Notes under the pieces: generated by a model
Databases searched by the model: none
What the model was told of the DNA's origin: nothing
The model's input: only the letters and a program-made list of their open reading frames with translations
Shown: piece after piece, positions 19,053-30,147 of the stretch
Position numbering within the stretch: position 1 is the stretch's first letter
How the letters are laid out: every line of letters starts with the position of its first letter
Program-made: the position numbers and the translations under genes
DNA from: Tieghemostelium lacteum
Taxonomy: Eukaryota > Evosea > Eumycetozoa > Dictyosteliales > Raperosteliaceae
DNA: 64,000 bases
Reading direction: 5' to 3'
Assembly: GCA_001606155.1 (NCBI GenBank)
Contig: LODT01000025.1
Location: 372,001-436,000, forward strand

Positions 19053-19793
19053 TTACCCTATTAATCCTTGACCACTCCATTTTCTTGGTGTAAGATATAC
19101 TATTTGTCTTTGAGAATTTCTAATGAGGTGAATTTGTATTGGTTTATTCTCTGAATTCTTTACCAGATTAGACATTGTAAATAGATGGTTAACAGAGGTA
19201 TCCAATTGCCTAAATGGACCAATACTGCCAAACTGATAAATTTCATCACCCTTTTTCAAACCAGCTTTATCAGAAGGTGATCCCTCTGATACCAAATCTA
19301 TATATACAAATGCCAGATAATCCTTTTCACTTTCATTTAATGAAATTTCTTCTTTTTTAGTTGTAGTTGTATTCTTATTTGTTGATGTATTAAATGTTAA
19401 AGGTGTATTATTATTATTATCAGAAGTGGTTTTTGGTGAAGATTTTGATTTTGAATGTAAAATATACATGGATTCTTCAATTAATTTCATTAAGAGTTTA
19501 TAGTCATTTTGTATACATGATATTCTATTTCTTGCTTTTTTAACCTCTATTATAACCTCTATATGAGGTGATGGAAACCCATCTGCATCAACAAAAGAAC
19601 CACTCATTCCAAATACTTTTCCTCCACCTTCACTCAAAAACTTTTGGTGTTGTTCCAATTCCTTTTCTAACATGACTCTCTTTTTTAGTAAATTTTGTAT
19701 ATATTCCATTGTAATTGAATCATCACTGACTCTAAGACTCTCAATATCTAGAGTTTCCTCTACCTGTTCATTATTATTGTTATTACTCATCAT
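19053..19793 (-). CDS. psmD9: 26S proteasome assembly chaperone PSMD9 (p27)
   Basis: This is an intronless 246-residue protein. The ATG at 19793 is immediately followed by a second ATG. Residues about 25-120 are the N-terminal helical coiled region typical of p27/Nas2, including the stretch SGSFVDADGFPSPHIEVIIEVKKARNRI. An Asn/Thr-rich linker follows, then a PDZ domain (about 160-240) with the family block DLVSEGSPSDKAGLKKGDEI. The protein is a chaperone in assembly of the proteasome base, binding the C-terminal tail of an ATPase subunit through its PDZ. All parts are present and the gene looks whole. Confidence 0.93.
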   Translation of the reverse strand: MMSNNNNNEQVEETLDIESLRVSDDSITMEYIQNLLKKRVMLEKELEQHQKFLSEGGGKVFGMSGSFVDADGFPSPHIEVIIEVKKARNRISCIQNDYKLLMKLIEESMYILHSKSKSSPKTTSDNNNNTPLTFNTSTNKNTTTTKKEEISLNESEKDYLAFVYIDLVSEGSPSDKAGLKKGDEIYQFGSIGPFRQLDTSVNHLFTMSNLVKNSENKPIQIHLIRNSQRQIVYLTPRKWSGQGLIG

Positions 19794-19939
19794 TGTAATT
19801 TCAAGCTAAAAAAAATAAAAAAAAACTTAAGAAAAAAAAAATAAGAGAAGATAGTGGTGAAGTAATTGACTTAAACCACTTTTATGAATATAACAAATGT
19901 CTTTTTTTTTCAATATTATACTGACTACTATCTAGCTAT

Positions 19940-20912
19940 TTATTTAGAGAGTGATTTGACGGCTTGGGCTCTGTAGGCTTTCAATAAGGCAGCTTTACGG
20001 TAATAAATGGATGATTTTCTAACTCTTTGAATTTCCAAACGTTGGACAACATCTTTGTATTTCCAACCTACTTCAGAGGCGAGTTGACCAAGGACGGTGA
20101 ATTTACGAGTAACGTTAAGTTTGGTGGCTCTGAGGGCAGATGGGACAACCATTCTCTTAACTTTGTCGTATGGAGTTGGGACACCTTCAAATACTTTCAT
20201 TGAATCGAGAGCTTTTTGACCACGAGCGGTTTTGTGTGGCAACATACCTCTGACGGCTCTCCAGAAGATCTTGGATGGAGATCTGTGGTGTTGTTGACCT
20301 CTTCCGTGATTTGTGTTACAAGTTAGTTTTAAAAATCTGGCGAACTTTAATTTGTTACGGGATAATGGACCAGAGATGTTGATTTCTTCACATCTAACAA
20401 CAACGATTTTTTGACCACATAAGAGTTCTTTGGCAACTTTGGCGGCTAAACGACCAAGGAGATGACCTTTGGCGTCGATAACGATTCTCTATAAGTGGGG
20501 AATAGGTGATATTATGTATTAATATAAATTTCTTTTTTTTTTAATATAAAATAGAATTATAATAATTTGACAAGTTAAGTGGTGTAATGAAATGACAATG
20601 AATCACATATAGAGGATATTCGGTTGTTTAAATAGAAATTGGTGAAAGTGGGTGAGTGATCTATAGTAATCTATATCCAATTATTATTATAGGTTATTAC
20701 CCAAAAATCTTTTTCTTTGCTGAATATGTATATAATTTTCATTTTTTCGTAAAAAACGAAAGTAGTGTGGTGTGAAGTAATAATGTATTGTTCCAATAAA
20801 TATGTGATCCTGTTAATTTCCATTGTGTGATTCTTTTATATTGTCATTTTAAACTGTATTGTCAATTATTAAAAAAAAAATTGAAAAAATAGAGATATAC
20901 CTTCTCAAACAT
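19940..20912 (-). CDS. rpl13a: 60S ribosomal protein L13a (uL13)
   Basis: A tiny first exon (20901-20912, encoding MFEK) is spliced over a 412-base intron (20489-20900) to exon 2 (19940-20488), giving 186 residues. The joined N terminus [20 protein letters not shown] matches the uL13 family start, and [29 protein letters not shown] and the basic C terminus follow as expected. The protein is a structural component of the large cytosolic ribosomal subunit. The intron is among the longest in the window, placed right after the fourth codon. I searched it by eye for C/D-box snoRNA signals, since the human orthologue hosts several, and saw none on the coding strand. Confidence 0.95.
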
Positions 20913-22522
20913 TATGATCTTTTGGAGCTCTGATGAAAAAAAAAAAAAGAAACAAAAAAAAAACGCCAAATTCGAATGAAAAAAAAAAAAAATCATATTT
21001 TTACACTCGTGCGTAAAAAATATGTAAATCAAATTTTTATTTTTTATATTGAAATTTCAAAAAGAAATCTATAAAATTAATTATATGAACAAAAGAGTCA
21101 CTTACTTTATCTGTGATACATTTTTAACATGAACACTGATATTTCTCATCTTATGTTATTTGATTGTTAGTAATTTCTAGAATTACAATAATGCATAAGA
21201 TCTTCATATATTTTTTTTTTTTATTGATAAAAGTAATTCAAAATCAAATAAATATGATTTCAAGTAGATACGATAAATTAACATCATTTGTAGAAAGAGA
21301 AAATCAAAAATAAAAATTTAAAAAAATGTGATCAATTTTTGTCATTTTACATCAAGTGTACACTGTATTGAAATGATGAAAAAATTAATAACTACCAGTT
21401 TGGGCTTTTTTTTGTATAAATGAAATGTTTTTTGAATTCCGATAAATACACTATCGATTGATATCTACAGCTGAAAGAGATAGACTTTTTAGTAGTACCA
21501 AACAACACACATATTTTACACCCTACCACCCCCTTATCCACTACACACTAAGAGCATGTGTAATAAAATCTAATGAAAAAAAGATAAATATCATACTTTT
21601 GAGTGATTTGATATAAAAAAGTAAGATATCCTATTTGGTATCAATAACAATTATACACATTTTTGTTTGTTAGTAGTGTTTTCTTCCTCCAAACAACAAC
21701 AAAAAGAAAGAATTTCTTTTTTGATCATCATTATCAATATTAAATAGTAATAATAATAAGAAAAGGAATAAATTGGTGTTGTTATTTTCAATAGGGTGTT
21801 TATTTTTAAAAACTTTAAAATACACATTACCACACATTGTTTAAATATTTATTTATTTATTTATTTATATTTTTTTTTTAAAATAATATCGAAAGACAAA
21901 CTAACATTTCACCCACACTTCACACTACCACACTTGTGATTATTGTTGTTCAAATCAATCTAATAAAAAAAAAACTAGTGAAAAACACACAGTGTATATC
22001 AAAAAGTTTTTGCAATTTTAATAGAAATAATCCTTGTCTTATCTACCAAGTAGATCTAGAATTTAAAAGCTACTTGTCAAAACAAAAAAACATTTATATT
22101 CTTTCTATTCACATATTTTCTGTTTTTTTTTAAAAGAATTGTAATAATAATTATCAACATCAATATATATTTGTACATCAATATATAAAAAGAGTCTGTA
22201 ATTTTAACAAAAAAAAAAAAAAAACAAATACACCAAACAAAAATCAAATATTATAATTTAATTACTTAAGTTCAATATTCGTATTGTTTGTGTGTGACTC
22301 TTTAAACTCAATTAATTTGTATTTTATTAATTATATTTATATATACAATATATTTATCATCAATTTTAAATTATTTGTGTTCAAATTATTTATCATTTTA
22401 AAAATATAAAAATTACCTATATCTATTTATAATAATTTCCCTAATATCTAATAAATATTATAAAAATCATATAATAACAATATTTATATTATAATTTATT
22501 TATTATAATTTTATCAAACACA
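20913..22522. other. long divergent intergenic region
   Basis: This 1.6 kb lies between divergent rpl13a and the P4-ATPase gene. It is mostly A/T runs with an ATTT repeat at about 21845-21872. C-rich patches occur at 21525-21545 and 21908-21932, on the plus strand. Several open frames exist but their composition is that of AT-rich spacer. It must contain both promoters; I see no further gene. Confidence 0.5.
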
Positions 22523-25500
22523 ATGTCTGATAAAGATGTAAGTCTATTTTACAATAATAATTTAATTTATCAAAATATTACAAAAATCTAATTTTAAATT
22601 GATGTTTCTAGGGAGCAATTAATAATTGTTACACATTATATTTTAATGATGAGAGATTAACTCATACTCAACAGGGAAAGAAATTTCCAAATAATTATAT
22701 TAGAACTACAAAATATACATTGTTGACATTTGTACCAAAGAATTTATTTGAACAATTTAGAAGACTTTCAAATTTTTATTTTTTGTGTGTATTGATTATT
22801 CAATTGGTACCACAAATATCACCATTATTACCATTGACTAGTATTTTACCTTTATCATTTGTATTAATAATTACTGCAACTAAAGAGGCTTTGGAAGATT
22901 ATGTAAGTTATAAATATAAAATTTTTATTAATTAAAATACAAGTTTTATTAATATTGGTTAATATTGTTGAAAATTTCAGAGAAGATATCAAAGTGATAA
23001 GAAAAGTAATAAGGAGATATATAGTGTTGTAAAAGAAGGTAGTTTACAATCTATATACAGTCAAGATATTAAAGTTGGTGATATTATAAAGATTCCAAAT
23101 GGTCAACAGATACCATCAGATTTGGTACTATTGTCATCATCACATGAAAATGGACTTTGTTATGTAGAGACTTCTAATCTGGATGGTGAAACTAATCTTA
23201 AAGTTAGAAAATCTCTAACAGAGACTAACCAATATCAAACACCTCAAGAGATATCTCAGTTGCGTGGTTCTATAGTTTATGAGTCCCCCAATGAGAGATT
23301 GTACCGTTTCAATGGAAGAATGGTATTACAAGGTAATGACAGTAACATCTTCTCTATCAACCACACAATGTTTCTTCAAAGAGGTTCTCAATTGAGAAAC
23401 ACCAAGTTTATCTATGGAGTTTGTGTATATGCAGGTATCGATACTAAATTATTCCTCAATCAACAACCACCTCCATCCAAGTTCTCAACAGTTGAAAAAC
23501 TTTTAAATCAACTGATTCTCTTTGTCTTTCTATTCCAGATTATCATTTGTCTATTATGTGCAGTTGCATCGTCATACTATGATGTCCATGTCGCCTCTCT
23601 TATCATGTATCTCGGTGAGAGTCAATATGAAACTGCAACTTATGCAGTCAGAAATTTCTTTACCTACTTTATCCTCTTCAATACCATGATTCCCATATCA
23701 CTTTGGGTGACTTTGGAGATGGTTAAAGTCGGTCAAGCTAAATTCATGGAATGGGATAAAGACATGACTTCTATAGTCCCAGTCTACAACCCAACTACCG
23801 GTATTGAAAATGAAGTTGAAAAAGGGTGTCGTGCAAAGACCTCAAATCTCAACGAAGATCTTGGTCGTATCCAACACATTTTCAGTGACAAGACTGGTAC
23901 ACTAACTGAAAATATAATGAAATTCTGTAAATGTTCTATAGGAATGGATATCTATGATGAAAAGGAAAATCCTGGAAGTCTTGCTACAGCATTAGACACC
24001 AAACTCAATACACTATCTACTAAATACCAAGGTATTCAGTCTTTTCTAAGAGTACTATGTCTCTGTCATACTGTAGTCTCTGAAATTGAGGAATCTTCTG
24101 GAAATATAACATACCAATCACAGTCACCTGATGAGTTGGCACTTGTAAATACAGCTTCTAATAATGGATATGTGTTCCTTGATAGAAAGACAGACGAGAT
24201 TCTCGTTCGTGAAGGTGGTGTAAATGTAAGTTATCAGTTACTTGCTGTATTAGAGTTCTCAAGTGCACGTCGTAGAATGTCAGTTATAGTACGTACACCT
24301 GAAGGTACTATCAAGCTTCTTACCAAAGGTGCTGATATGGCAATTACATGTCGTCTAGCTCAAACGGAGACATCCAGAGACCGTAACTCTGTAAGAAACG
24401 AGACATTTAATTTCCTAAAAACATTCTCAAGAGATGGTCTAAGAACTTTAATGTTGGCAGAACGTGATCTCTCTCAAGAGGAATATGACGAATGGAAAGA
24501 ATCATTCTTCCAAGCTAATACCTCCATTGAGAATCGTGAGGAAAAAGTAGAAGCTGTATGTGAACTCATTGAAAAAGACCTAAATCTCATTGGTACCACT
24601 GCTATTGAAGATAAACTGCAAAATCAGGTACCAGAGACTATAAACTATTTCTTGAATGCTGGATTGCACATCTGGGTTCTAACAGGAGATAAACAAGAGA
24701 CTGCTGTAAATATTGGATACAGTTGTAGATTGTTTGATCCTAGTATGGAGTTGATCTTCCTCAATACAGAAACCTCTGAGGAATGTGGTCAGATTCTTGA
24801 TAGATATATTGCACTTTTACCACCCGAGACTGATATTCAAGATTTCTCTGGTGTACACAACGAGGGTATTAAAGGTGGACACGGTTTCCAGTCTAATCGA
24901 TCTGCTAATCCACTGGAATCTTTTAATCCTGCAACTTTGGTTTCAGGTTCAGCTGTAAAGGCACAAATCATTCAAGTACCTGAGATTATCATTCCAACAC
25001 TTTCCAATGAGTATGGTTTGGTTGTGGATGGCCATACACTTTCATTTGCATTACAAGATCATAAAGATAAGTTCCTTCGTTTGGGTAGAGCTTGTAAATC
25101 AGTTATATGCTGTAGAGTAACTCCATTGCAGAAAGCTTTGGTAGTACGTGTTGTAAAGGAAGCTGAAAAGAAGATTTCACTGGCTATTGGTGATGGTGCT
25201 AATGATGTGTCTATGATTCAAGAGTCTCATGTAGGAGTTGGTATCATTGGTAAAGAAGGTACTCAAGCTGCTAGAGCATCAGATTACTCTATACACCAAT
25301 TTGCACATCTCAAGAGACTACTTTGTGTACATGGTCGGTACAGTTATATACGTGTATCAGGACTTATTCAATACAGTTTCTACAAAAACATGTCATTTAC
25401 ACTATGTCTCTTATGGTACAGTTTCACCAACTGTTTCACAGGTCAAACCCTATTTGATTCATGGATTATCACATTTTACAATATTCTATTCACCAGTTTA

Positions 25501-26222
25501 CCACCATTCTTTTACGGTCTATTTGAGAAGGATGTAGATGAAGAATCTATCCTTGAGAACCCAATGCTCTACAAGAATCTACAAAAACGTGAAGTACTCT
25601 CAAAAAGATCATTCCTAATTTGGAATCTAGCAGGTCTATGGCACAGTTTAGTCATATTCTTTGGAACCAAATTCCTATTTTCCAATGATGTAATGGATGC
25701 ATCAGGACATACAGCAGGTATCTGGACACTTGGTACCATTGTAGCAACCACCTCCATCCTAACTGTAAATTTCCGTATGAGTATTGAAATCAAAACTTGG
25801 AATATTTTCAATCTATTTGGTATTTTAATATCCTTACTGGCATATTTCATAATGGTCATGTTGTACGCTTTCTTTTTACCATTAAATGCCAATATGTATG
25901 ATATATTTAGTAAGTATATTCACCCCACACTATTTAAATTAAAAAAAAAATCAAAAAAAAAAATAACAAATACTAATAATCAAATTTCTTGTATAATAAT
26001 ATAGCAATGGAATTACAAATAATTTCCTATCACTTGTTAATTTTAATATTGGTATTTGTTGCATTGATTCCAGATTTTATTGTAAAATACTACTCCAGAC
26101 AATATTATCCAAAAGATGTACAAATATTTAGAGAAAGAAAGAATATTAAAGAAATTCCAATGAAAGAATTTATAACAAGTGAAAATAGCACAAACTATCA
26201 AAGATCAATCCATCAAGCATAG
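22523..26222 (+). CDS. P4-type phospholipid-transporting ATPase (flippase)
   Basis: Four exons, 22523-22537, 22612-22902, 22981-25909 and 26005-26222, join in frame to 1150 residues. The order is P4-typical. The N-terminal block ([20 protein letters not shown]) is followed by membrane helices 1-2 and the actuator motif DGETNLK near residue 170. The PISLWVTLE helix 4 signature precedes the phosphorylation motif DKTGT with Asp405. Then come the nucleotide-binding region (KGADMAI), the hinge [12 protein letters not shown], and the C-terminal helices to about residue 1110. Such enzymes move aminophospholipids to the cytosolic leaflet of Golgi, endosomal or plasma membranes, usually with a CDC50 partner. 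All catalytic residues are present. The last short exon supplies the final membrane helix and a basic tail. Confidence 0.95.
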
Positions 26223-27264
26223 GAGGATATTTTGATCTAATTTTAAAATATCAAAATTAACCAATAAAAAAAATTTTATAAAAAAAAAACCTTGAAAATT
26301 TGATTTATTATTATTTTTCTATAAGACAACTGTTTGGACTTATAAGATAGCTCATTTCATTGTGACCTTTTACATGATTTCATTGTAAGTATCCTTTTAT
26401 TCTTGCTTAAATTCCACGTTTTAGAAAGCAAAGGTTTTCACTTGTATTTTAAATTTTTACACAAAAAAACATAAAATATCTCCAAATCAAAAGAGCAATG
26501 ATTTTCATAAAAAACTAAAATATCTTGTTGAATTGAAATGTTGTTATGAGTGTTCTCATCCAATATTATTAGTTTTTTTAGTAAATTATTTGTAGAATCA
26601 CGATATTTTTTTGAATAAAAGAGAGAAATGGTGGAGTGCACACAGCTTTGATTGGTGAATCAATTAAATTTGATTAAATCTTCTTACTCTTTGTGATCAA
26701 TTTACAAAGGAGAATTTATTTTTTAAATTATGTGGATGATATATCAATCAGCGGGTAGATTATACATTGTTGATCCCACCACTAATGCTCTCTCTCTCCC
26801 CCTCACTTTGGATGTTTAATATCTTTTATCATCATCAGCTGATTTTCAATTCTGAATTACTGTTATTATTGTTAATAGTTATTTTTAATAAGTTTATTTA
26901 AATTAAAAAAAAAAGGTCTCTCACTCTCTATTACTACCACACATAGTAACTTCACTCTTAAACTATATCTACACTTTTGTAAAACACAAAAAAAACACAA
27001 AAAACACTCCCACAATTATCCCTAAGTGTTTGTTGTTCCTTTTTACAAGTTCTAACTTTACACTTCTATTTATATCCCAAAATAAACATAAAAGAATAGT
27101 TTGGGAATTATAAAAAAAAAAATTTAACAAAAAGAATCAATTAGATTTTAACAATAACAAAAATAATTAAATTATATCTGTAGTCTCATCTATTAGATCA
27201 TAACCATCATTAATCTCCTTCCTTTACACCTATCAATCACTAATTGTAAAAAAATATTAGAACA
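26223..27264. other. intergenic, P450 promoter side
   Basis: This separates the flippase stop from the P450 start. It contains a CT-rich patch at about 26791-26807. A motif TCCCACAA at 27008-27015 is followed 60 bases later by a 7-bp hairpin (27075-27106); see the findings. A short minus-strand frame at 26438-26641 has no ATG and no protein-like features. I see no protein gene. Confidence 0.45.
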
Positions 27265-28991
27265 ATGTTTTTATTTACAATTTTATTAATTTTATTATCA
27301 ATTGTAATTTATCAAAAAGTAAGTAATATTGATTCATCCACTGTACCACATTAAGATATCTAACTTTATCGACTGTTTTTTAATTAATTTTTTGATTTTT
27401 GTAATTTTTTTTTGCAGGTATTTAGAGGATCAGTCAGATATCCAAATGGACCAATAAATTTACCAATAATTGGTGGTTTATATTTACTTGATAAAAAACT
27501 TCTACATGAATCTATCCATGGTCTCTATAAAAAGTATGGAAGAGTTTTTGGAATAAATTTTGGTCATGTTTATACAGTTTTCTTATCTGAACATGAAGTT
27601 ATCCATCAAGCTTTCACAACTCATGCATTTGCATTTACAAATCGTTATATTTTACCATCAATGAAAATTGTTGGAAATAACAAAAATATGTATGTACTCC
27701 CTCCCATCCACTATTCCAACAAATCACCATTTTTATATATATTAATATTGATAATAATTTTTAAACAATAGTGGAATGGTAAATGGTCAATATTGGAAAA
27801 CAGTAAGAGCTATAGCCACAACATCATTAACAAAATCAAAAACTAGAAGACAAGAATACAATATAAATGAACAATATTTTAAATTTGAAGTAGCTTTAAT
27901 TGAACTTATAAAAAATAATAATGGATTGGTATGTTTTTTTCATTTATAAAATTGATAATATGTATTCTAATATTTTATTTGTGAAATAGGTTAATATTAG
28001 ACCATTCCTAAAACATCTATCATTTAATATTATATTTAATTTTGTATTTTCACAATATGTTCCATATAATTCTGAAGAAATACCAGAAAGTGTTAAACTA
28101 TTCTTAAAAGATTCTAATGATCTTCTCCATGCTTTAGCTGCTGGATCACCAGGTGATTATATTAAAGTTATGGAATATTTTGATGATATGGCTGAAATTA
28201 GAAAAATTACTTCAAATATTGTTAATTTCGCTAAACCACACATTCAACAACATCTTGATACTATAGATATAGAAAAGTAAGTAAATATATTCAAATTTAA
28301 AGAAATTAATTCTAATTCATCATTTTAAAATAGTCCAAGAGATTTTATTGATTTATTAATTATTGAAATTCAAAAAGATGAAGGAAAACAAATTGGAATT
28401 GATGCCATTGGTCACATTTGTATTGATTTATTGGTAGGTGGTACTGATACATCTAGTACTACTATAGAATGGATTATTCTTTTCTTATGTAATTATCCAG
28501 AAATTCAAGAAAAACTATTGGATGAACTTAACCAAATTCCAGGACACCCATCTTGTAATGACAAGAACTCTTATCCATTCTACCAAGCCATTCTTAAAGA
28601 GACTTGGAGAATATCACCACCAGTTCCATTCTATCTTCCCCACCAGTGTACTGAAAATGTAGAGATTGATGGTAAATACATTCCAGCAGGTGCACAAATA
28701 TTTGCAAATGTCTACAGTGCTGGTAGAAATGAAAATCTATTCCCAAATCCAACAGTATTCAATCCATTGAGATTTATCAATAGCACTAATAATGTCTATC
28801 CATTCTCAATGGGTCCTAGAAAATGTCCAGGTCAATCATTAGCCGAAGATGAATTGTTTCTAATTGCCACCAAACTCTTTAAAAACTTTAAATTTGAAAG
28901 ACCAACTGATAATATGTTTTCTGAAGAAGGTATCACTTCTGTTACTTACGATCCAGTTGAATACAAATTCAAAGTTGAAAAGAGAATTTAG
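27265..28991 (+). CDS. cytochrome P450 monooxygenase
   Basis: Five exons, 27265-27318, 27418-27689, 27772-27928, 27990-28276 and 28334-28991, give 475 residues. The first exon is the N-terminal membrane anchor (MFLFTILLILLSIVIYQK), followed by the proline-rich hinge PNGPINLPIIGG. The I-helix oxygen-binding motif is GGTDTSSTT. The K-helix ExxR lies in KETWR. The haem loop FSMGPRKCPG has its ligand at Cys421. All are intact, and the intron pattern is usual for dictyostelids. The protein should be an ER-anchored haem monooxygenase acting with a P450 reductase. The substrate cannot be predicted, and I do not assign a CYP family number. Confidence 0.93.
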
Positions 28992-29116
28992 TAGTATACT
29001 TTATAAATATTTTACATTTTATACTCAACTTTTAAATAAACATTTTACACTTTTCTTTACTCCCCCCTTTTTATTTTAATTACAAATTATAAAAAAAGAT
29101 TTTATTTTATTTAAAT

Positions 29117-29868
29117 GTGAAGATTTATTCCCTTACCATGTTGACTGATATACCCAATAACCCAATAATGCAGCACTGTTTTGAAATTGTTGTTCAATCA
29201 GTAGAAATGAGATTCTTTGCTGAAAATCAAGAGTCAAAGACCACTTGGTTATATCAATTACAAAAGGTGTTCAGTGAGATTGAAAAGAATCAAGCTAAAG
29301 ATGAATTACATATCAATGAAGAGAAAGCCAAAGATTTTTAAGCTTATGTTGGCTACCAATACGCAGCACTTAAATATAAAGGTACTAGAGGTGCAACACT
29401 AACTGCATCTTCTAAATGAATCTATACAACAACAACAAAATGTAAATAATATCAGTCCTGAAATGAATGGAAACTTTGTATATCTAAATAGTAGTAATAA
29501 TAATAATAATAATAATAATGGTACTCAAAATAGTGGATCATTATCATCACAATCATCACTTAATCTAAGTCAATCATCAAACAATTCGTTATCCAGTAGC
29601 ACATCATCCGATCTATCTAATAGTGGTACTGGCTCACCAAATACATCGTCACCTGGTTCATTTAATCCACCTAGTCTCTGTCATCTCCCTCTACCAACAA
29701 GGACAAAGAAAAAGACAAGGACAAGGATAAAAAGAAATCTTCTTCTACTGGTTCCATTCCAACTGGTGCTTCTAAATTAGCTCCCCCCAAAAATCAGCTA
29801 CCAATTTGAAAGCTCTAAATAGTGAATTGTCAGCTTCTAAACAATTTAATCAACATCAAAATTCTTAA
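29117..29868 (+). pseudogene. decayed PH-domain protein gene
   Basis: Only 125 bases after the P450 gene, the plus strand carries a decayed host gene. The first part reads as the end of a PH domain: HCFEIVVQSVEMRFFAENQE, then KTTWLYQLQKVF with the conserved Trp. Later parts lie in other frames: a Gln/Asn linker, the Ser-rich run in 29463-29680, a Lys/Asp-rich stretch with words such as STGSIPTGASKLAPP, and a last piece NLKALNSELSASKQFNQHQN ending at 29868. The frame changes at several points without GT..AG borders, and no start is visible. I infer a pseudogene, probably of a signalling protein. Sequencing error is the main alternative. Confidence 0.65.
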
Positions 29869-30147
29869 TTTAAATGTATATCATTATAAAAAATAAATAT
29901 TCAATATTCCTATTTATAAATCAAGTCATATTTGTTATCAAATCTTAATTTCTAGAGTTTATTATTTGTGTAGTTTGTCAAGGTTACTTCTCTCTCTAAC
30001 ATAATAGCTACAAACAATTCCATTTTAGGTAAAATTTTAAATTTTTTTATTAAATACTATATAATATTATCCAACATTTAAAAAATAAAAATTTTGAATG
30101 AATTGATTCCAAATTTAGAAATAAACATTCTAACACATGATGGTTAA

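Noticed and set aside
26438-26641. 67-codon minus-strand frame between flippase and P450
   Set aside because: No ATG, low-complexity AT-driven codons, and no splice partner.
29463-29780. Separate Ser-rich protein gene
   Set aside because: It is the still-open middle part of the PH-domain pseudogene; its ends run into out-of-frame remains of the same gene.
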